Assembly: GCA_900754115.1 (NCBI GenBank)
Contig: CAAEBM010000022.1
Location: 1-10,046, forward strand
DNA from: Bacilli bacterium
GTDB taxonomy: Bacteria; Bacillota_I; Bacilli_A; RFN20; CAG-631
Direction of reading: 5' to 3'
Length of the DNA: 10,046 nt
The notes under the pieces were generated by a model that did no database searches, was not told where the DNA came from, and saw only the letters and a program-made list of their open reading frames with translations. Numbering within the stretch: position 1 is the stretch's first letter; each line of letters starts with the position of its first letter. Positions 5,249-10,046 of the stretch are shown here, piece by piece. The position numbers and the translations under genes are program-made.

Positions 5249-7825
5249 ATGGCAAAAGATAAGCACCAAAGAATAAAAGAAGAAAAAACAAAGCCAGTAA
5301 AAGAGCAAGAAACAATGATTGCTGTTGTTGGCTTAATTTTTATTGTCTTATCTTTATTAATCATTGCCAATCAAGGAATTGTTGCCAATGCCTTGAAATA
5401 TGCTTTTATCTTTTTATTTGGCTCTTGTTATATCTATGTTTTATTATTTCTTTTAGCCATAGGAATTTACATGGTAGTCAAAAAAAAGAAGTTTAAATTT
5501 TTAGGAAAAATGAAGTATGTTTTAATATTTGGCTGTTTTATTTGTATATTAGCCTTATCTTCTGCAGGAAATCAAGTGACCATGACTAATTTTTCCTCTG
5601 CCTTTAAAAAAGTTTTACCCAACAGTTTAAAAGAAACAGATGAAATCATTGGTCGCTATGGTGGTGGATGGATTGGTTATTTGCTCATTGCTATTTTTAA
5701 TACATTGCTTGGCTCAGAAAGTTGGTCTTTAGCGATTTATATTCTTTTTTTAATTGGACTTCTTTACTTATTGTTTCAAAAGCAAATTGCAAAATTATTT
5801 AAAGTAATTTCTAAAAAAATTCAACAATCAAAACAAGCTAGAGCCCAAAAAAAAGAAGCTTTAAAGCTGCAAAATAAACAAGATGCAAAACCTGTTAATG
5901 CTGAACCAGTAATAACTCCACAAAAAGAAGAAAATGTAAAAGAACAATCAATTACGACCTCTACTTATTTAATTCAAGAAGATGTTCATCAATCAAAAGA
6001 AAAAATGGCATTAAAATCTGAACCAACTCATCGCAAATTGGCTGATTTTGAACAAGTGATTGATGATTTACAAGAAACGGCTATCTTTACTAGACCTCAA
6101 ATGGATAGAAATGATTCTTCCATGATTTATGAAAGTGAAAAAGTCAACAAAGATTCTAGTGTGCAAAATCTATTTGTTTCTGAACAATCTATTCAACCTG
6201 TAAAACAAGAAGAATTGCAACAAACGAATAATGAATACTTCAAAAAAGAAAAAGAATATGTTGAATTCCAAAAAGAATTAAAAGAAGAACCACTAGAATC
6301 AAAGGAAGAAAAAAACATCCAAAATCCATCTTTAGATTACCATAGTGAAGAGTATCAATTGCCACCATTGTATTTATTAAAAGAAAGCTCTAGTCAACAA
6401 GATGCAACTTTTCGCAATGAAGAAATTGCCAGACAAAAGGCGGATATTTTAACACAAAAAATGAAAGAATTAAATGTCAATGCCGCCATTACTAATTATG
6501 TCATTGGTCCTTCAGTTACACGATATGAAATTATGTTACAACCTGGTGTGCGTGCAAATACCTTTATGAATCTTCAAGAGGATTTTAAATTAGCATTAGG
6601 GGCAACTTCTTTACGGATTGAATCGCCTATTCCTGGCAAACCAGCGACGATAGGTATTGAAGTTCCCAATGAAATTCGAGGAATGGTCACGTTAAAAGAA
6701 TTAATGCTTACTTTACCTAATAAAAAAGAAAAACTTTTTGTTCCTGCTGGGAAAGCCATTAGTGGGGAACCAATTTCTATTAGCATTACAAGTATGCCAC
6801 ATTGTCTTATTTCTGGAGCGACAAATAGTGGGAAATCTGTTTGTGCAAACTCTATTATTTGTTCCTTATTATTAAATTATAAACCCGATGAATTAAAAAT
6901 GATTATGGTCGATCCTAAAAAAGTAGAAATGCTTTTTTATACAAACCTTCCCCATTTGCTTTGTCCAATCATAACAGAATCTTCTAAAGCCTTAGTCGCT
7001 TTAGATAAATTGGTTAAAGAAATGATGAATCGTTTTGATACTTTTGCGAGTTTAGGAGTTAAAAATATTGGAGCGTATAATGAATATAAAAAGCAAAAAA
7101 ATGAAGCCATTATGCCCTTTATTGTTTTAATTGTAGATGAATTTGCTGAATTGATGGCTTATCGTCAATCCAATTTAGTAGAAGAAAAAGTCCAAACTCT
7201 TGTTCAACTTGGCAGAGCGGCAGGAATTCATCTCATTTTATGTACGCAAAGACCCTCTGTTAATGTCATCACGGGAACAATTAAAAATAACATTCCTTGC
7301 CGGATGACCTTCCGTTTATCTTCTTTTGCCGATTCAAAAACGGTCATTGATGGCAGTGGTGCTGAAAAATTATTAAATAACGGGGATATGCTTTTGTTGA
7401 CTCCAGACTTTACAGGACTTAGAAGAATTCAAGGCGCTTTTGTATCTGACCAAGAAATTGATGACATTGTCGCTTATTGTAAAAAGCAATGTGCTCCTTT
7501 ATATGCAAAAGAATTTTTAGATTTGCGAACAGAAGAAGAAAAAGAATTTGATTTACATACAAAGATAAATTCTGGCAATACTAATGAAGAAGAAAATAGT
7601 TATAATGCAAAATATATGGATGTCCGAAATTTTGTTTTAATGGAACAAAAAGCAAGTACCACATTGATTCAAAGAAAATTTAAAATTGGTTATGGAAAAG
7701 CTGCAAATTATATGGACATGCTAGAAGATGAAGGAATTGTTGGTCCTGAAAATGGTAGTAAAGGCCGTGAAGTTTTAATGACTTTTGAAGAATGGGAGGC
7801 AAAAAATGAATCGGAAAATAACTAA
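5249..7825 (+). CDS. ftsK: DNA translocase FtsK/SpoIIIE
   Basis: This is a membrane-anchored, ATP-driven DNA pump that clears chromosomal DNA from the closing septum; SpoIIIE is its sporulation counterpart in Bacillus. The 858-residue protein has a basic N-terminus, then hydrophobic spans at about 23-40, 51-77, 88-106, 138-155 and 159-176 (four or five membrane helices). A Lys/Glu/Gln-rich, probably disordered linker covers about 180-400. The motor domain has Walker A GATNSGKS (523-530) and Walker B LIVDEFAEL (acidic pair at 630-631), plus the family block TQRPSVNVITG. A C-terminal winged-helix gamma domain, from about 785, contains GYGKAANYMDMLEDEG and should read polar sequences directing translocation. 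It has its own promoter and overlaps the next gene by 20 bases. Sequence alone does not tell a vegetative FtsK from a sporulation SpoIIIE, and no sporulation gene is in the window. Confidence 0.96.
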   Translation: MAKDKHQRIKEEKTKPVKEQETMIAVVGLIFIVLSLLIIANQGIVANALKYAFIFLFGSCYIYVLLFLLAIGIYMVVKKKKFKFLGKMKYVLIFGCFICILALSSAGNQVTMTNFSSAFKKVLPNSLKETDEIIGRYGGGWIGYLLIAIFNTLLGSESWSLAIYILFLIGLLYLLFQKQIAKLFKVISKKIQQSKQARAQKKEALKLQNKQDAKPVNAEPVITPQKEENVKEQSITTSTYLIQEDVHQSKEKMALKSEPTHRKLADFEQVIDDLQETAIFTRPQMDRNDSSMIYESEKVNKDSSVQNLFVSEQSIQPVKQEELQQTNNEYFKKEKEYVEFQKELKEEPLESKEEKNIQNPSLDYHSEEYQLPPLYLLKESSSQQDATFRNEEIARQKADILTQKMKELNVNAAITNYVIGPSVTRYEIMLQPGVRANTFMNLQEDFKLALGATSLRIESPIPGKPATIGIEVPNEIRGMVTLKELMLTLPNKKEKLFVPAGKAISGEPISISITSMPHCLISGATNSGKSVCANSIICSLLLNYKPDELKMIMVDPKKVEMLFYTNLPHLLCPIITESSKALVALDKLVKEMMNRFDTFASLGVKNIGAYNEYKKQKNEAIMPFIVLIVDEFAELMAYRQSNLVEEKVQTLVQLGRAAGIHLILCTQRPSVNVITGTIKNNIPCRMTFRLSSFADSKTVIDGSGAEKLLNNGDMLLLTPDFTGLRRIQGAFVSDQEIDDIVAYCKKQCAPLYAKEFLDLRTEEEKEFDLHTKINSGNTNEEENSYNAKYMDVRNFVLMEQKASTTLIQRKFKIGYGKAANYMDMLEDEGIVGPENGSKGREVLMTFEEWEAKNESENN
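7794..7799 (+). promoter_or_regulatory. Ribosome binding site that sets the start of the first M16 gene at ATG 7806
   Basis: GGGAGG lies 6 bases before ATG 7806, inside the last codons of ftsK. The upstream in-frame TTG 7785 has no ribosome site. This position makes translational coupling with ftsK likely. Confidence 0.75.
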
Positions 7826-9071
7826 ATTATCTCCACATTGCCGATTAATTTTAGAAAAAGATAAAAAATTTAAATATATTGGCATAGAAATTGTTTTTAA
7901 AATGAAATATCAATATGAAGATATTACCGCTTTTCGTATTTTGAGCAAAATTTTAAGTAATACGAATCAAAAATATCCTAGTATTATGGAAATGAGTCAT
8001 AAAAAAGATGAGTTATACGATGTCGATATTAATTTTTCACATTCTTTTTATGGAAAACTCAGTCTTTTAAAAATGTCTTGTAGTTACATCCATCCTTCTT
8101 ATATTCCTAATAAAAATTATGAAAAACAAGTTTTTCAACTCTTACACGATTGCTTATTTCAACCCAATATTCAAAAAGGACAATTCGACCAAAGTATGTA
8201 TGAAATTGCTAAAGATTTAGTGTATAACGATATTTTAATGCAAAAAGATAATACAACTGCCCATGCAATTATTGAATTGCTACAAAATGTAGGGTCGAAA
8301 AGACAAGCCATTGCCGCTTCAGCTCGTGGAGATAAAAATGTTTTAAAGAAATTAAATGCCAAACAACTCGTTTCTTTTTATGAAAAAATGATTGTTTCTC
8401 CTTTTGATATTTATATTATAGGTGACATTCAATATCAAGCTATGATTGAATTAGCAAAGCAATATTTTGTTAAAAATACTTTAAAGAAAAAGAACTATAT
8501 TCCCGCTATTGCTTTAACAAAAGAACCCATTGCTTTCAAAATCATTCATAAAAATGTTTTACAAACAAGATTAGCGGTTTTATATACCACGCAAAAAGTA
8601 TTTTTAGATAAAGAATCCTATGCCTTGCGAATTTTAAACGATATTTTAGGTGGCGGAATGCAATCAAAATTATTTATAGAGGTTCGTGAAAAAAAGGGCT
8701 TATGTTATTCAATTGGTTCTACATATAATTCTTCTTATGGATATATAATGATTCATACGGGAATACAAGCAGAAAATGTGCAACTTGTTTTATCTGCCAT
8801 TCAAAAACAAATTGATGCAATTAAAAAAGGAGATTTTTCTGCTGCGGAAGTAAAAAGAAGTATCGATTCTTTTTGTAGAGGACTTCAAAGTTACCAAGAT
8901 GATTTATTTGCATACATGGATTTACATATTCGTTATGCATCTTTTCATCAACCATTTGATTTAAAAAAGATTATAAAACAATATCAACAAGTGACCAAAA
9001 AAGACATTATGGAAGTCGCGCAATTGATTGAATATAAAACACATGTTGTTTTAACAAATAAAGGGGAATGA
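7806..9071 (+). CDS. ymfF: M16-family protein, YmfF-like, no zinc motif (probable partner subunit)
   Basis: A 421-residue protein of the M16 (insulinase/pitrilysin-like) metallopeptidase fold, most like Bacillus YmfF. M16B enzymes have two homologous halves. Here the N-terminal half lacks the inverted zinc motif HxxEH, so this chain should not cut peptides alone. The C-terminal half keeps the conserved block GGGMQSKLFIEVREKKGLCY (282-301), including the Arg294/Tyr301 pair that positions substrate in active M16 heterodimers. No signal peptide is visible, so it is probably cytoplasmic. It overlaps ftsK by 20 bases and is followed 2 bases later by the zinc-carrying partner, an order resembling the spoIIIE-ymfF-ymfH region of Bacillus. 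The substrate is unknown. The symbol is by similarity and context, so the family is firmer than the exact name. Confidence 0.82.
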   Translation: MNRKITKLSPHCRLILEKDKKFKYIGIEIVFKMKYQYEDITAFRILSKILSNTNQKYPSIMEMSHKKDELYDVDINFSHSFYGKLSLLKMSCSYIHPSYIPNKNYEKQVFQLLHDCLFQPNIQKGQFDQSMYEIAKDLVYNDILMQKDNTTAHAIIELLQNVGSKRQAIAASARGDKNVLKKLNAKQLVSFYEKMIVSPFDIYIIGDIQYQAMIELAKQYFVKNTLKKKNYIPAIALTKEPIAFKIIHKNVLQTRLAVLYTTQKVFLDKESYALRILNDILGGGMQSKLFIEVREKKGLCYSIGSTYNSSYGYIMIHTGIQAENVQLVLSAIQKQIDAIKKGDFSAAEVKRSIDSFCRGLQSYQDDLFAYMDLHIRYASFHQPFDLKKIIKQYQQVTKKDIMEVAQLIEYKTHVVLTNKGE

Positions 9072-9073
9072 AT

Positions 9074-10046
9074 ATGAAATTAAAAAGATATCCCAAAATA
9101 AAAGAAAAAGTTTATTATGACATTTTAAAAAATGGCATGCATGTTTTTTATCTTCCTCAAGAAGGATTTCAAGAAAAAATGGCCATTTTAGCGACATCTT
9201 TTGGTTCATTCCATTCGCTTTTGCCGTTAGATGATAAGAAAAAAACAACCATTCCTTTAGGAGTTGCTCATTTTTTAGAGCATCGCATGTTTACTTTGAA
9301 TCAAAAAGATGCAAGTCAATACTTTGCTGACTTAGGAGCAACTTCAAATGCTTATACGACTTATGATCGCACGGCCTATTATTTTAAAACAACTGATCAC
9401 TTTTATGAAAATTTAGAAATTTTATTAAAAATGTGTGGTTCATTTGAAAGTAGTGTACAGCAAATTGAAAATGAAAAGCAAATCATTATTGAAGAATTAA
9501 ATATGTATCAAGATGATCCTTATACAAAACTTTTAATGTCTCTTTACCAAAATGCTTATCAAAATCATCCAATCCGCTATGATATAGGAGGAACCATAGA
9601 AAGTGTTAACCAAACCGATAAAGCCATTTTAAATGCTTGCTTTGAAAAATATTATCACCCTAGCAATTTGACGTTAGTCATTGCTGGTGATTTAAAAGAA
9701 GAGGAAATTGAATCGTTTTTAAATCAACATTTAATTTTAGCTTCAAAGGATTTTGAATATCAAAAGTTATCTTTTAAAGAACCATCTTATGTTTTGAATC
9801 CTAAAACTTTTATTCAAGGCAATGTATCCCTTCCTTTATTTGGTATCTTATTTAAATTGCCACCTTATCAAAAGAAACAAGATTGTCAAAAAGAATTGTT
9901 AAAAACAGAAATTTTGTTGAACTATTTCTTTTCTAGTTCTGGAATTTATACAGAACCATGGCTAAAAAGTAAAATTATTAATAGTGGAATAGGGTATTAT
10001 CATTGTTGTAATATTGATTTAAATTTTATTATTTTATATAATATTA
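9074..10046 (+). CDS. ymfH: M16-family zinc peptidase, YmfH-like (cut by window end)
   Basis: The first 324 residues of a protein whose family is about 430 long; the 3' end lies beyond the window. It has the inverted zinc site HFLEH (66-70): His66 and His70 are ligands and Glu69 is the catalytic base. The downstream block ENEKQIIIEELNMYQDDP (from 132) supplies the third ligand, most likely Glu141, with Glu134 as the second conserved acid. Around 315 the segment SSSGIYTEPWLKSKI occupies the place of the M16 Arg/Tyr block but lacks the Arg/Tyr pattern of its neighbour. This is the zinc-bearing chain of a probable heterodimer with the preceding protein. The start ATG 9074 has AAGGGGAA (9061-9068) at correct spacing, only 2 bases after the previous TGA, so the two chains should be made in similar amounts. 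No signal peptide is seen. Confidence 0.88.
   Translation, partial: MKLKRYPKIKEKVYYDILKNGMHVFYLPQEGFQEKMAILATSFGSFHSLLPLDDKKKTTIPLGVAHFLEHRMFTLNQKDASQYFADLGATSNAYTTYDRTAYYFKTTDHFYENLEILLKMCGSFESSVQQIENEKQIIIEELNMYQDDPYTKLLMSLYQNAYQNHPIRYDIGGTIESVNQTDKAILNACFEKYYHPSNLTLVIAGDLKEEEIESFLNQHLILASKDFEYQKLSFKEPSYVLNPKTFIQGNVSLPLFGILFKLPPYQKKQDCQKELLKTEILLNYFFSSSGIYTEPWLKSKIINSGIGYYHCCNIDLNFIILYNI

Noticed and set aside
9051..9248. Minus-strand open frame across the junction of the two M16 genes
   Set aside because: It overlaps two well-supported plus-strand genes, and its composition looks like a shadow.
445..10046. Mycoplasma-type code (TGA as Trp)
   Set aside because: Trp residues checked in HrcA, GrpE, DnaK, FtsK and the second M16 protein are TGG. 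TGA occurs only at gene ends, even in this AT-rich sequence.
7806..10046. A RiPP peptide cluster around the M16 pair
   Set aside because: No small precursor gene, radical-SAM enzyme or transporter is visible. The context is ordinary housekeeping, though the sequence beyond the window is unseen.
1..10046. CRISPR array, insertion sequence, tRNA or rRNA
   Set aside because: I saw no regular direct repeats with spacers, no terminal inverted repeats with a transposase, and no RNA gene signatures.

Overview
The window comes from an AT-rich (about two-thirds A+T by eye) Gram-positive-type bacterium in the broad Bacillota/Mollicutes-relative group. The evidence is the HrcA/CIRCE heat-shock operon, a DnaK without the N-terminal-quadrant insert of Gram-negative DnaK, strong AGGAGG-type ribosome sites, and an FtsK/SpoIIIE translocase followed by a YmfF/YmfH-like M16 pair. 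Every tryptophan I checked is TGG and TGA acts only as a stop, so this is not a mycoplasma using TGA as Trp. The AT bias and compact gene order would fit an uncultured gut Bacilli/Erysipelotrichia-like lineage, but I cannot name a species.

Layout, all genes on the plus strand: (1) 1-300 holds the broken or partial 3' end of an unidentified gene, read in two frames, closed by a strong hairpin terminator. (2) 357-430 is a compact heat-shock control region: a near-consensus sigma-A promoter with one CIRCE operator over the -35 box and a second at the transcript start. (3) 445-5152 is hrcA-grpE-dnaK-dnaJ, with a long hairpin between dnaK and dnaJ and a terminator after dnaJ. (4) 5215-10046 is a second transcription unit with an extended -10 promoter: an FtsK/SpoIIIE DNA translocase, then two M16-family (YmfF-like and YmfH-like) proteins. 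The second of these runs off the window.

How they work together: HrcA represses its own operon through CIRCE. DnaK, DnaJ and GrpE form the Hsp70 folding cycle (ATPase, J-protein, nucleotide exchange). The translocase pumps DNA through the division septum. The two M16 proteins carry complementary halves of an M16 active site, the zinc site in the second and the Arg/Tyr pair in the first, so they probably act as a heterodimer. ftsK and the first M16 gene overlap by 20 bases and look co-transcribed.

I see no CRISPR array, insertion sequence, tRNA or rRNA, and no clearly novel system. This is mostly a well-conserved housekeeping region. The points worth checking are the double CIRCE, the hairpin inside the operon, the broken gene at the left edge, the in-frame hrcA/grpE junction and the split-site M16 pair.
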